Source of the DNA: Enoplolaimus lenunculus
Lineage: Eukaryota > Nematoda > Enoplea > Enoplida > Thoracostomopsidae
DNA: 64,000 nt
Reading direction: 5' to 3'
Assembly: GCA_030248215.1 (NCBI GenBank)
Contig: JASANG010001388.1
Coordinates: forward strand, 1 to 64,000
Shown: positions 11,169 through 23,882 of the stretch, piece after piece
Numbering within the stretch: position 1 is the stretch's first letter
How the letters are laid out: each line of letters starts with the position of its first letter
Notes under the pieces: model-generated
Seen by the model: the letters and a program-made list of their open reading frames with translations, nothing else
What the model was told of the DNA's origin: nothing
Databases searched by the model: none
Position numbers and translations under genes: made by a program

Positions 11169-11692
11169 GCAACTGTCATATGAATATGCTATATCGATAA
11201 ATATATTTACACCGTATGTTGTATGCTTGCCGGAAGCATACGTATCGATATTTATTATAGTCGATGTTCATTTTTTGCTAATTTTCCGTTGTAAATATAC
11301 TAGGGAAAATATCTGAAACACTGCTGGGATTTAGCTTAAAACTAAACCTAAAGAAAAAATAAATTTTAGGCATCCAAACAGGTTAATAAGGATTCGTTTA
11401 GTTATCAGACAAATAAACGGTTAACCGAAAAAAAGTACTTACCGAAGCAACTGTAGAAACGATTTCATTTCGTCACAACCGTATACCAGGAGTGGGCCAA
11501 GGTGTCTGAAGACCGCTATAGTTCTTCTTAGAGACAGCCTTTGCTGAGCGTTTAATAATTCACATTTTTCGGCTGTGTACCTAATATAGACAGCGCGCTT
11601 GCGCTTTATACTCAGCTTGCTGCTTTAGGCGTGGGTTTAGGCTTAGTTTTAGGCAAATGTTATGGTTTTAGACGTATTGAGCACGAACAAAA

Positions 11693-11815
11693 GTATTATT
11701 ATTATTATTATTATTATAATTAGTATTATTACTTTTATTATTATCATTATTATTATTATTATTATTATAATTAGTATTATTACTTTTATTATTGTATATA
11801 TTATTATTTAGAAAT
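11693..11815. repeat. (TTA/ATT)n microsatellite with a duplicated block
   Basis: ATT runs interrupted by a block containing ATAATTAGTATTATTACTTT, which occurs twice about 50 bases apart. It lies between Family A sequence at 11620-11690 and 11822. Confidence 0.85.
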
Positions 11816-11821
11816 ATTATT

Positions 11822-11978
11822 ATGGCCCAAGCAAAGATCAGGGACGTAACGTTTTTCTGTTGAAGCTTTGTACTGATTTTTTGCTTAGGCTTCGGTATAT
11901 GCTCATTTTTATTCTTAGGCTTAGGCTTTGGCTTAAGAATATTTTTGTACTACTGCTACGGCCCAGTTCTTTATATTG
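11822..11978 (+). mobile_element. Family A MITE
   Basis: Left end GGCCCAAGCAAAGATCAGGG, right end GCCCAGTTCTTTATATTGGTC, with a TTAGGC-type core. Both ends are recognisable. Confidence 0.75.
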
Positions 11979-12481
11979 GTCTTTATTAATTATTATTATT
12001 AATAATAATAGTATTAAATCATTTATAAAACATACCTGATGAATAGCAATCGTCATAGCAAGCAACATCAGCAGACGGTAAATTGGACACAATGGTATGC
12101 GACATGCAAACAATGATTGAGCGAACATGTTTTATTTACTACAAAAATGGAACTAAAAAGTAAAAATAAAGTAGAGTCAACTGAAATCGTTAAGAATTTT
12201 GTAAGTAAGCAGCGTGGCCCATGGGAAAACGCGGGCCGGGTAAGAAAAATTTGACGTGGGTATATTCGCGGGTAAACAATTTCAAAGTACCTAGATATTG
12301 GGAAACAAACGACCGATTAGGTTTCAATATATTAGCCCTCGTTTCTTACTTGGATATAGAATAACTGCTTGTTCTTTCATGTAACAGGGTGCTACTGGAG
12401 GTGTGCATTTGAGTCAGTTATAAAATGTTGGTACTATACTGTGTGCACGACCCCTGTTTGAAGTTTTGCCCAAACTTAATG

Positions 12482-12549
12482 ACCACGCCGGGAAGAGAAC
12501 CTCGGCCCTCTTGCGCTTGAGCCAAGCATGCTACCACTACACCACCTGA
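12482..12549 (-). repeat. tRNA-like sequence, probable SINE head
   Basis: On the minus strand: GGTGGTGTAGTGGTAGCATG (good box A and D-arm), then a GAGGGCCGAGGTTCTCTTCC stretch in the place of box B, which is imperfect. The cloverleaf does not close well, so I call it a tRNA-derived repeat rather than a functional tRNA. Confidence 0.5.
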
Positions 12550-12639
12550 CCATTGCAATAACTTCTTACACCGGTAATATGTGCACAGGCATGGCAACAT
12601 TTGCTTTTACATACACTTACGTGCACATATATATACCGA

Positions 12640-12740
12640 CAGAAAATAGATTTCTGTAGGGCTGAAGCAGTAGTTTAGCATATTCCTAAACCTAAGCCTA
12701 AGCTTGAGCCTAAGCCTATAGCCTAAGCGTATTAAGAATG
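12640..12740 (-). mobile_element. Family A fragment
   Basis: CATATTCCTAAACCTAAGCC and further AAGCCTAAGC units in reverse orientation, with a decayed right end (GGGCTGAAGCAGTAGTTTAG). Confidence 0.55.
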
Positions 12741-13135
12741 AGCTTTTACCTCAGTTTTTTATTCTTAAAATATCCAATGAGTGTAATCGACGAAGGTCCA
12801 CATAGCGTGCTCAGCATGCTAGAGAGTAACAGGCATGAAAAGGGTGGAAATTACACTAAAAGTAGCTCGTGCTTCTCTACCCTGCGTAGGCTATACCTAT
12901 ATATACATGCCGTATTCGAAGCGGTATTCCAAAAAATTATCGAAAAATTATGAGCCAATGAGGGGCGGCTTAATTGTATTTGAGCAATACCGAAACGATA
13001 TTTCACAGTGAAGCGACAAAAACATCAAGCGATACAACCACACACAGCTATTATTAATGTCCTGGCTTTAAAATTTAATTGCGATTTTCTTTTATCCGAT
13101 TTACTCGGTACATTAAATTTGAAATGCAATAGGTC

Positions 13136-13332
13136 GGCCCATGTAAAAATTAGGGGCTGAACGTTATTCTGTGGGGCTGGAATACCTACTGTAAGCTTAA
13201 CCTTTAGACAAATTTTTTTGGTCAGAATTAGGCTTAGGCTCATGTATAAGCTCATTCTCACGCCTTATGCTTAGGTCTAGGCTTACGAATATGCTTATAC
13301 TACAGTTCCGCCCCTGTTATATACATTGGCCG
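13136..13332 (+). mobile_element. Family A MITE, nearly full length
   Basis: Begins CGGCCCATGTAAAAATTAGG and ends CCTGTTATATACATTGGCCG. At 197 bp it is one of the more complete copies, and the two ends are inverted repeats of about 15 bp. Confidence 0.8.
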
Positions 13333-13635
13333 GTATATATCTCAGTTTTAAACGATAGAAAGACACTGCGAAGATAGAACGGCTGGCAAATATAGATTGA
13401 AACAGAGAGTCAAATATGATATAGCGGCCGCATGGTGTTTGTTTTGCTAGATTAAGTAACATCAAATATTAACCTTTGCGTCTTTATATTCATTATTTGA
13501 TTGGTTAAACGTGACCTTTTTGGTTCACCATAAAATCCTTCTATGGTGGTGTCCGGAAAATGTATAGGAACGCTTTAAAAGCTATTTTCTGATCAATATA
13601 AACGCTTCTTTCAAAATGCGGAAAGCGTTTACGGA

Positions 13636-13802
13636 TAAGGGCCGCATTAACAGTAAGTAAAGCACATTCCTAAAGCCTAAGCCTAAGCGTTAAAATGAGC
13701 GTATACATAAGCGTAGACGTATTCGTAAGCGTATGTCAGAGCAAAATAATTAGTCCAAATCTTAGGCTTAACAGTCCCGCAGAGAAACATTACGCCTATG
13801 GG
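13636..13802 (-). mobile_element. Family A MITE, diverged
   Basis: CACATTCCTAAAGCCTAAGC core and TCCCGCAGAGAAACATTACG near the GGGCCC end. Confidence 0.6.
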
Positions 13803-15323
13803 GCCCACTAAATTGGTATACACGATACGGTGTCATAAGGTTTCAATTACAAAATTGAATGTTGTTGAAAAACTTAAAGAGCGACTCTAGTATAACAGTA
13901 GTTGAGGCAGTTGGTATTCAGGGGCGGATTCAAAAATGTCTGACTGAGAAGGGCTTGTAACAAATGTTACCTATTAACGCAATTTTGACAGTATGTAATA
14001 TATGCCTTTGGCGGGGAAAAATTATAATGATGGGACCATATCACTTTACCACCAAAAAATTTGTGACGGGCGCGGGCGTACGGCGTACGTACCCTTCCCG
14101 CTCCCCACTGGAACCGATAGTGTCAGTACCATTGTATTGGATTGCAGTGGGTAACTGTTCCGCATTTGCAAAGATGCTGAGTACCGACCGAACAGCTATA
14201 GCATTTTGTCCGTTCTATCGAACTGAAGTTTAGCTGTTGAGAGCGTAAAACAGCGGTCTGTTCACTCATTTAACGCTTTGAAATCTGTTCACGGCATCCA
14301 ACAGTATAAATGCGGAATTAGCATTGCTAAAATAATGGTTACTAGTTTGGCGAAGTCCCTCAAATGGGCTGCGGCCTATTGCTTAAACAAATTTTTCGTT
14401 AGTTTCGTTTTATGTTCGCAAGTCCAATATATGCAGGGCTTCGGCTCAGAGAAAACGCTAATTTATAAATTTTACATAATATTTTGTAGGCCACAGTCAA
14501 GCATGTAGGTATTTTAAGACGTATCATAAGGCAATCCGCCACAAATTTGAGTATTCCTGCCAAAATTTAAAATTTCCCGAAAAAATTTAAATTTCCCCCC
14601 ATATTCGTATAGTTATTGTAGCGACTTTTCACATGGTGTATGGCCTGTTGTGTTAAGATTTAAGGTTTTTATTGTCACATATGTATTATACAATCCTTTG
14701 CTGCGTGGCTTACATGCTGCCGCGAAAACAATATACTAGATTTTTGCGATGTATTGAAGACACTTGTGTCTGTAAAGAATTTTGAGACAAAACGTATGAG
14801 AGAGATTTCTGCAAATTTTACTACGTGTGTAGCGTAGGAATGCAACTGCCAGCCGTGTGATCGAGTTTTTTGTAGTGGGTGCGAAAGCTATTCAGTGTGG
14901 TCAGGAATTTTTCCGAACGTATAATTTTTATTAAAGTACTTGAAAAGGGAAAGAAATTGTTCGCAATTTTATGTACTGCGGTAGTCAGACTGTATATTAG
15001 TAATCTCATTTGACCGATAGATACATAGCTAGTGACAGTTGGAATGTGTGAATATATGACTGTAGAGGGCTCATAAGTGAAGCATGTGTTATGTATTCTC
15101 CAACATGTCAGTAAGCGAGCTTTACGTTATTCTATTATTCTACTGGCAATTAAAAACTCCAATGATGGGTCAAGTTTCGGTTGCACAAAAGTCTGTTTAG
15201 CGAAAATACTAGATACTCCTCAAAAGATGGTAAACGTCGAAATTTGTACTGTAGTGTAAGGTTGCTGCGGTCTAATGAGCAATGTATGTAAGTGTATGTT
15301 AGTGCGAAGTAGTTTAACTAATA
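13803..15323. other. no gene recognised
   Basis: Open frames at 13964-14233 and 14278-14508 lack splice or composition support. A MITE-like left end (GGGGCGGATTC) sits at about 13922. Confidence 0.45.
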
Positions 15324-15390
15324 GCCGTGAATTTGAACCAGCGACATTCGGCTAATCGGGCAACGCTCTTATCAACTGAGCTATCGCGGC
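15324..15390 (-). repeat. degenerate tRNA-like sequence
   Basis: Reading on the minus strand it starts GCCGCGATAGCTCAGTTGAT (acceptor strand, box A and D-arm) and ends GGTTCAAATTCACGGC (box B and acceptor). The two acceptor strands pair at 6 of 7 positions. The anticodon and T stems do not fold properly and the length is only 67 bases, so a tRNA pseudogene or SINE head is more likely than a working tRNA. It lies about 250 bases upstream of the RAB8-like start codon. Confidence 0.5.
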
Positions 15391-15638
15391 ACTTCTTCAA
15401 CTACTGTTGTGCTCAAGATTCTTTTAGTTGTATCCATAATATTTCTTGCCGATTTATGTGAAGGCTTTTAACGAAAGCGGTGGAGTTGGTTGTGGAAGAC
15501 TGAGTTTTATTTTTGAGGTCTTTGTCCAAAGCAGCGTATCGTTTCTCCGGTCAAATTGTGTTGTAAGGTTTAGTTGCTTTGTGGAAAATATCGTGAAATT
15601 TTTGGGAACGTTCGCTGTGTTTAGTTTGCCTTCAGTAC

Positions 15639-18600
15639 ATGGCGAAGACTTACGATTACTTGTTCAAGTTGCTGCTAATTGGCGATAGCGGCGTTGGAAA
15701 AACATGCCTTTTGTTTAGGTTTTCCGAAGATTCATTCAATAATTCGTTCATATCAACAATAGGTAAGCGTCATGGTTCCAAAAGGAACAAAGTTTTAACG
15801 AACGGGAACAGGAATTGAGTATCGTTGCAGGCACCGAAACAGAAACAGAAATCGGAATTATGAATAATTTTCATTGCCGAATAGCTGTTACACTTTTTTG
15901 AAGACTTGCCAAAAATGGATTAAGCAAATTTTTAGGTATTTTATTATCAAGTTTTATCAAAGAATATCAGAAACAGTTTATTAACAAAATTGTAATGTTT
16001 CGAAGACAAAGTTTCCAATATTTAAATGATTATAAATAATTTGCCACAAAGCAGTAAAAAATTTTTGTTCCTGTATGTTTAAATGCGGGAACAGGAATTG
16101 AGTTGTCGCAAGCATTCAGGCCGGAACAGAAATTCCGGGGAATCCTGGTATGTGGATGTTGAAGTCTTGAAGTATAAGTTAACGGAGTAAGTCGTCCAAC
16201 ACGGTTTTCCCGTGTCGAACGGGGATTTCTAAAGAGAAAAAAGAATCATGTTTGAAATGAAAATTTCATCAATATAGTTTCTGACATGCTTTTGAACGAA
16301 GCTTCTTAAATGATAGGTTGGAACCATTAAACATCGTTTTCTGCAGTGTATACCTAGATACTGGAAGATTACTCAGGGATCCCAGGTAAACACCGGCATC
16401 CCCTGCGCATATATACATATATACTTGTGGACGTGCTTTTACTAGTATTCTGCATATACATCTGTTAACTGGTTTTATTCATTTCGCAAAGATTTATATA
16501 TGTATACATCTGAGAGGTACTAATTTTGTTGTGATTGTGCACTGCGTAAATGATTTTTACCGTCGTAAAATTGTTCCATACTGATACGTACTGTTTTCAC
16601 TACCTATTGTTTGTTTAGGTATTGACTTCAAAATTAGAACTATTGAATTGGATGGAAAAAAGATAAAACTTCAAATATGGTGAGTTTTGCTGTTTTAACG
16701 TACGTGTCGTGATATCGTGTTAACATGAAGTTTGCATTTCTGTTTATAGTGCAAGTTTGTTTTTCCAACGATTACGAATATTGTGCCGGCACAGAATGAG
16801 TGGTGTTATGTCAGAAAGTTGTGTGTTTGCTTTACACGGATATTTTAAGTCTAACTTAGATTTGTGTTTTTTGTTTGGAGGCAACTGATTTGAAAAATTT
16901 TGCAAGTACATGTTTAGTGTATGTAGCTGGAACATAACATATTCCATTGCCGCCTTTATTATTTTTGTTTATGTAGTTTGTTTTGTATATATAATTATAT
17001 TTTGTATATTTGTGTTTCAGTTTTACTTCAGATTTGAGCGTTGGATTCCACATTTATTGCATTTAGTTAAATTATTCATTTTGTTAAACTGTGTAATCTA
17101 CTTGTATTTCAGGGATACTGCTGGTCAAGAACGATTCCGTACTATTACAACTGCTTATTACCGGGGCGCCATGGTATGTGTTTAAGCTTTTCGAAATTTA
17201 TACAGCTGTTAAAGCATAAAATTCTAGCTGCTAGCCAGATCTTTGTGATAGACCTTTTAAGAAATTGGTGGGAAAAATTTTTTACTTTACAAAATATTAA
17301 AAACATGTTTTCATACCCATAACAGTTGTTTGATGAGGTAGTACTGAGGTATTTTTTCGAAACAATTACTTAAAGGACATCTGTATTGTTTATTTTTAGG
17401 GTATTTTGCTTGTGTACGATATTACGAACGAAAAATCATTTGACAATATCAAGAACTGGATTAGAAATATTGAAGAAGTACGCGTTCTATGCAACAACGT
17501 GTTTTACAGTTCATATAAAACTATTTGGTGATTTCAAACATTATATAGTCTTGTTTTAATACAGCGCAAAAGTATTGCTAAAGTTCCATCAGTAATTTTT
17601 TAATTTTTTGAACATTCTTGTCTTCGAGCGATGTTAGCTATGTTAAAGTTCAAAATTCCACATGTGTCGGAGTCTATATCCATACAGCATTCGCACATAA
17701 TTCATTGCGATACCATACGCATGGAAGCTTGAACAATGGGTACCATGAGGTCTGCAGCTTTATGTTTGTTTATTTTTAATTTTTAGCATGCATCCTCTGA
17801 TGTTGAAAAAATGATACTGGGTAATAAATGTGATATGGCCGACCGGCGGCAAGTATCGAGAGAACGAGGAGAGCAGGTAGACGTACGATTGGGTTTGTGT
17901 AAAGTGTTTTGTGGACAACAAAGATTTTTGCGGCGACAGCAATAATTGTTTTAAATTTAGAGTTCTTTTTTTGCTCCGAGACCTTGATACTTTGCCAATA
18001 AATAGTGCTGTTAAATAAGGTGTATTTTTAGCAGTAGAATCGTAGTATCAATGTTGAAAAACAGCTCAAAAGCTTTAATTAACCCCGGTTTCACAAGTCT
18101 AATTCCTAGCACAGAATGCGTATCGTTTAAGAATTGCTACGCGTATGTGCAGTGCAAAAATTACAGGATGACAGCTTCGTTTGGAATTTGCTGTTATAAT
18201 AGGTGCGTTATAGAAAGTAATCATGTAAGAAAGGGTTAATATTAGCGCTTCGTTTTGGTGTGTCCGTACCTAGTTTTAAAATTACTTTAACACATGCATA
18301 TATCAACATTTGAACGCATATCCAGGCTCGTAATCACTTTACAATAATTAGCGTATGATGAGAATTTTGAAATAACAATGATATGCACGTTGTACAAATG
18401 TATACTTACATGTTAGTTTTTAGCTCGCCATTGAGTATGGTATCAAATTTATGGAAACAAGTGCCAAGAGTAATAACAACGTTGAAGAAGCATTTTATAG
18501 TCTCGCTAGAGACATCAAGATCCGTACAGAACGCAATCTGGTAAGACATTCAGTTATGAGTTTTTTAAGAGTTTGGGAGTGTATTATGTTGAATGTGGGA

Positions 18601-20605
18601 TCCACATTCTTTGAAATGTGGCATAGAATAAGGTCAAATCATGACAAGCCATAATATATCTTGTATCGTGCAATGTCCAGAAAGCTGTCTACTTTTTTCT
18701 TTTATGAATTGTTCATATATATATTTTCATATATATTCTATTTTATACGTTGAATCGTTATATTTTTACTTTCAATGTAGTAATGTCACGACACGATCGG
18801 GTATGGAAACATCGGAGCAGGATAGTACATAACATACTTTATCACTCTCTTGACTACTAATTTTTGAGAACGTTTTAACCTAAATTATTTTTACTGTTGG
18901 TAGCTACGAATTGTATAAACGAAATACATAAGAATTTTAGAATTCCTGCAAAAGATAAAGATTTTGATTATTGTAAACAACCGGTATCCCCGGTAGGTTT
19001 ATACCAGTTTTTAAAACTGGTGACGGGCGTTGATTTTTAAATTACATAGGAAAGAATTAGATATGCGGTCGCACACTACTGGTGTGTATTCGATATGTTT
19101 GAAATGTTAGAGTTTCACAACGTTATTTGTTTTTACTTTGTTTGAGGCTTCGAATACTGCTCAGTCCGGCTCTCTCGGAACCCGAATTCGTGCTGGTGTT
19201 GATTCAACAGCTCCAAAACGTACATGGTCATGGCTGCGGTCGTGTACAATATTGTGATTTATATTGTATTGTGTATGTTTACGATTGAGCTGTGCATATG
19301 TGAGTGCATGTATGATGATTGTATGTAGGGATGTGCCGATACCAAAATTTTTGCCGATACCGATGCTGATTCTTATTTTAAAATTTGCCAACACCGATTC
19401 CAACTTTAGTACACCATGCTTAATAAGCAGATAGAATACTACATTACGTTATTATATGAATGCTTAAACCCTAACCATCATACACGATTATAATATTATA
19501 AGAACGGTTGATTCCAATTAATTTTTTCAAACACAAACGCAAGAGAGAGACACACTATTGTGCGCCCAGAAATGAAATTGATAGCATTTCAACTGACTGT
19601 TATGTGCAAAAAGTATCGGCAAAGAATCGGTAATTTTTTTGCAGTGCCGATGCTGATACTCACGAACAGTGCCGATTATTACCGATGACGATGCCGATTA
19701 ATCGGCACATCCCTAATTGTATGTATCTATGTATGTATGTATGTTGTGGCTTGAACACCTACTAAACTAAGTAAATTTAAGGAACTGCGTATAATTTTGA
19801 GATTACTTTTTATTAGTTCATTCTGTTCAATTGCTGAGCAGACACCGAGGAGACATTTGTAGAATGCTCAGAATTTTGTGTAGTGAGTGTTGGTTTTTAA
19901 GGGGCACACTTACAAACGCAAAATTAATCATGTTTCGTTTTTAACTTCTGTGTTATTAAGTTATCTGTTAAAACCAGTATTTTTGGGCCAATTGGGTGTT
20001 TTTCTAGTGAGCTTGCCTTTGTTTTATGAGTTGAAATAAATTCAAGACATCAGCCCGGCAGCTCAGTTTTCTTTATTGCGCGGTGTACTTGGTGTGATGC
20101 GTTAGATTCATTTACTTGCATAAAACTGTCAATATTGTCCAGTGTAATAGTCGTACACTGTCCCGTGCTATGAAAAATATCGGAGTACAACCGTATATTT
20201 GGTCGAACAAACAATTCGAAATTAATGTTCACTTTTCGCACAGACGTACCCAAGAGTTTAGAAAGAGACCACGTTTTATAAAAATTCTAATGTGGTTTAT
20301 TAAGTAACAAAGTTTTTGAAAATCCTTAGATTAAAAGCTCAGAGAGGTTTCTACGCCTGAACTTCTTTGAATCTTGTGTTGGGCATTAGGCATTGTCTGA
20401 TAGTGTCCAAAAATTTAACTTTGGATTCAGTTCGCTTGTTTGAAACCCGATTATTTTACAATAATTGCCAGTAATCATTATACATATGTATATGCGTTTA
20501 TTAATTGAATACTTTTCGTTTTATAAGTCGTTTCGTAAAGTGGCTCAACTACCGCTATTAATGTTTCAGGTTTTCAAACAAACGACTTGCTGCATGCAAG
20601 AATGA
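15639..20605 (+). CDS. RAB8: RAB8-like small GTPase
   Basis: Coding exons: 15639-15762, 16619-16679, 17113-17173, 17400-17477, 17787-17876, 18424-18540 and, tentatively, 20570-20605. All joins are GT-AG and keep phase. The product opens [20 protein letters not shown]. It has the P-loop (GDSGVGKT), switch I (STIGIDFK), switch II (WDTAGQERF), the base-recognition motifs NKCD and ETSAK, and [20 protein letters not shown]. This sequence is typical of RAB8/RAB10/RAB13, closest from memory to RAB8: a membrane-anchored switch for exocytic traffic and cilium growth. After NL (end of exon 6) the next obvious acceptor at 18781 runs straight into a stop. The only candidate I found that gives a prenylatable tail is 20570-20605, reading [11 protein letters not shown] (a CCXXX signal as in RAB11), with AATAAA about 100 bases on. 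That gives 188 residues, a short tail for the family. The first six exons are secure; the last is not. Confidence 0.9.
15772..16149. mobile_element. hAT-like MITE in RAB8 intron 1
   Basis: Left CATGGTTCCAAAAGGAACA, right GAAATTCCGGGGAATCCTGG, and repeats of GGAACAGGAATTGAG near both ends. No clear target duplication. It is related to the element at 27639. Confidence 0.5.
18841..19325. other. no feature seen
   Basis: Falls within the proposed last RAB8 intron. No exon-like frame was found that could supply a longer C-terminal tail. Confidence 0.4.
19326..19715. mobile_element. hAT-type MITE with perfect 8-bp target duplication
   Basis: Starts TAGGGATGTGCCGATACC and ends TTAATCGGCACATCCCTA, inverted repeats of about 13 bp with further GCCGAT repeats inside. 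ATTGTATG flanks it on both sides (19318-19325, 19716-19723). 390 bp, no ORF. Confidence 0.9.
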
Positions 20606-22730
20606 AAATTATAATCGCTGTATCTGTCTAATTTTGGATTAAGTTCGGTTTTTCAATTGGTATTAAGATATCAGTTCACCAGTGTCTACTAAACAATCGT
20701 GCCAGATCAAATAAACACTCTCGTGTATTTTCAAGTTTACGTATTTTGGTTGTCGAAGTTGTACGATCGTTGTGTTTTGCTGCATAATCCGCTCTAATTT
20801 GTGCATAGCGTTATTCTTTGCGTTACGTGTCCCCTACCCGTCGTCATATTTCGAATTTCAACCTTTTTTGCATATTTGAGCTTTTCATAATTTTCATTGA
20901 TGTTTTGAAAAATTAATTTCTGTGCGAATTAGGTTGCAGTCGAAGTAGTGGAAGTTAACACCGTACTGGATGTCGGAAGCTTAAGTGGCTCGGTTTTTTG
21001 TCCTGAAATCATATATAATCATATATCGGTTGCTAAACATATTGCGTTTAGGCTTATATAACCCGGTTGTATCTTGTGTATTATGGGGGCTTACGTTTTG
21101 AACTATTTAGTTTCTATCCCTATATATGTGAGTTGTCTTCTTTTTCCGTTATAATCTGGTTTAGTTGAGCTGTTGAAATCAGTTATTTTTTGTATGTTTT
21201 AATGGATTCGTGCATTGTTTGCAGTTCGTCGATTTTGAATTCAGTAATAATAAAAAATCGCTGTAAGTTAAAGTATATTAGTTTAATGCTTATAACGGAA
21301 AAATAAGCTCTAAGACTAAACTTAAAATTTGTGCAGTGAACTGCGTGCCCATCCTTGGCTGAGGCATTTTTGTGTATATTGCAGAGTCGGAATTCAGTTG
21401 TAAATATATACCCAGAGTCTTTTGTAGAATTTGGCTGTTGGTTTGAATGAATCTTAAGGTTCGGAAGTATTCATTTTAGTTGCGATTCATGATAATGGTG
21501 TTTATGCGGCTTTAAAATGGGTGGCGTGTATTTGTTTAGTTTACCACAAACAATGTGTCCCTCGTAAATATGTCGGTATCATTTTTACATACGTATGTAG
21601 TGCTAATGCATAATTATGTCTCAATATAGCTGTAGCAAAATACCCAGCGGAGCAATTATTTCTACGGCGAAAACGCCATTTTGTGCTGATTTGTATATTT
21701 CGACCTGCTCATTTTGTAAATCTGTAACATGATGTGTATAAGTATATTTAAATATATGCAAGCTTTGTGTAGAATACCGAATATTTAAGCACACGTAATT
21801 GTTTACAGTATTTGATCATATTCTTTAATTCTGTGTAGCCGCTGTTACAAGTTGGTGATACGGCCATATATCCGTGTTAATTGTAGTTGCATCCTCACTA
21901 ACCCCAAGTTTAAATCTGAGCCTAAGGTTAGGGGTATGCCAATCCATAATTCTACGTCTGAGCGTTAAAGCTTCCTGCCTCTTAGTCCCACAGTCTTTGT
22001 TTCGTTTTGTGAATTATTATCTATAATTAGAATTGGCCGGTCCGTCACGTATGACGTAATGTAGCACATTTATTGCATTCGATTTTAGCTCGCTGACGCC
22101 AGGAGTTTCAGAACTGCAACTTTTGCTGTTTGCTTTGCACAAGGAGCTACAGACAGTTGAGAATACGGTTACGTGTTGCACGTGCAATCTGTTAAATTGT
22201 ATTTTTTATGTTTTGTTAATATAAGTACAATGGTTTATACTACGAATTTTTGTTAAAATTAGGTAAAGGTAGAGTTGAAATATTTTGTCAGCTAAAATGG
22301 CTTAGGCTTTGACTACTTACGGTACTCTTGTAGTATTCGGGAGGTTTTCTGTAGTTTAAACCACTAACGATGTTTATAGTTTTGTCTCGCTGTTACGTGT
22401 CAATTAAACATTGGTGAAATCGTCTAACTAAAGCTAATGCTTTTCATTTGATGGACGTGGAATCAAGAGTGGATGATCACTTGTGAATAAGAGTATGCAA
22501 CTGGATATATTTTTATGTTGAAAAGAATGTACCTGCCCAGTCGTAATGTTACATGCCGTTACAAATGTTCCGTTTATAATTTACAAATGTGGAAGGAAAT
22601 TAAATTGTATTGCTGGTGATATCAATCCGCCTCTCAAAAGTGAGAATCGTCGAGCTGAAACGTACCTCCCGCGTGCTGGTGGATTTTGTACCATGCACAA
22701 TCCAGCTAGTTGCATTCTCTTATAGTACTG
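20606..22730. other. long non-coding stretch
   Basis: No exon, RNA gene or MITE end recognised. AATAAA at about 20709 could terminate the RAB8-like transcript. Confidence 0.45.
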
Positions 22731-23163
22731 TAGTGACCCGAAATAGAGGGGGTAATAAGAGGGGGTCCCCATTTTGAGTCCCAATCAATAGGAGTCCGTA
22801 TCCCTAATAAGAGTCGGTTAGCGGAGAGACCTTAAACCCTAATTAGAGTCCATAAATGTCAATTATCCCAACTGTAGTGTATAAATGATTCCAGGACCAA
22901 ATAAAGTTGAGTTATAAACTTTCAAGCGTGGTTAAGTTTTGAAACTAAATTCCAAGGTATAACCTTACATTATCGCTCAAGCTATTGACAGAAGACAAAT
23001 AAACGTTTAATTCAACGAATAACCACAGTACCGGATACATATCCGTAACGAAGGGTGGCGGAGCGTGGGTTAAAAATAAAAAACAGTCCGAAACCGAACA
23101 ACAGGAGGTACCCTTTACAGAGGGCAAATAAATATCGGCTCCCTGTTATTCGGGTCACTACAG
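22731..23163 (+). mobile_element. Family B MITE, full length
   Basis: Left CTGTAGTGACCCGAAATAGA, right CTGTTATTCGGGTCACTACAG, inverted over about 20 bases. At 433 bp this is the best preserved Family B copy in the window. Confidence 0.9.
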
Positions 23164-23203
23164 TGTATAAACAACACTTGGTGATATGAGCTTGTGTAGT
23201 AAT

Positions 23204-23877
23204 GCGGGGTTCACGTTATAACTGGGGCAGCCTGGAACACGTTTTGTCCCTATGACTATAGCTGGTAACATTTTGACCGTTTATCCGCTATGAGATTCAA
23301 AAAATTGGAATTGTCTGCTATCCTGATGTGACATCTACAGTTTGTACTGCAATATCATATGATATTCCAAATATTGTCTGCAAGTATCATATAATATGTT
23401 TGAAAATGTCTGCAAAGTTGTGGTAAACTAGCTAGATTGTCCTGTAGAATGTCATATGATACTAAAATTTCAAATTTGAATTATTTGTACTTAGGAATAT
23501 ATTTTGAGGAAAACCTAGCGAGAAACAGAAACGTAGAGGCTAATTTAACTTGAGAAATCATTTAATGCTGCATTATCCAACTTTTTACTGTTTTATTTAG
23601 CGTGCACAAATTCCATTGTTCTGTATAAATGTCATATGATATTTAGTAGAATTTTGGAATATCATATGATATTCGCATAAATGTCCCGCAGTATCATATG
23701 ACAAATGGTTATTTGTATACGATGATCGCTTGACATCAGTGATTTGTAAGCTAATGTCATATGACATTCACATTTTGTCTACATAACCGCTATTCGGATC
23801 GCAAAATTTTATGTTGACGTCAAATCAACTTGGACAAAACGTGTTCCAAGCTGCCCCAGTTATAACGTGAACGCCGC
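23204..23877. mobile_element. 674-bp MITE with ~44-bp inverted ends and CATATG palindrome interior
   Basis: Left end GCGGGGTTCACGTTATAACT continuing to ...ACACGTTTTGTCC. The right end is its inverse (GGACAAAACGTG...AACGTGAACGCCGC), nearly perfect over about 44 bases. The interior is non-coding and carries at least seven copies of a CATATGATATT-like palindrome at roughly 23347, 23388, 23453, 23630, 23662, 23693 and 23757. No clear target duplication. The good match of the two ends suggests recent activity. Confidence 0.85.
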
Positions 23878-23882
23878 ATAAG

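Noticed and set aside
18451-18654. RAB8 exon 6 frame running on past 18540
   Set aside because: The extension crosses a canonical GTAAGA donor and gives a tail unlike any RAB.
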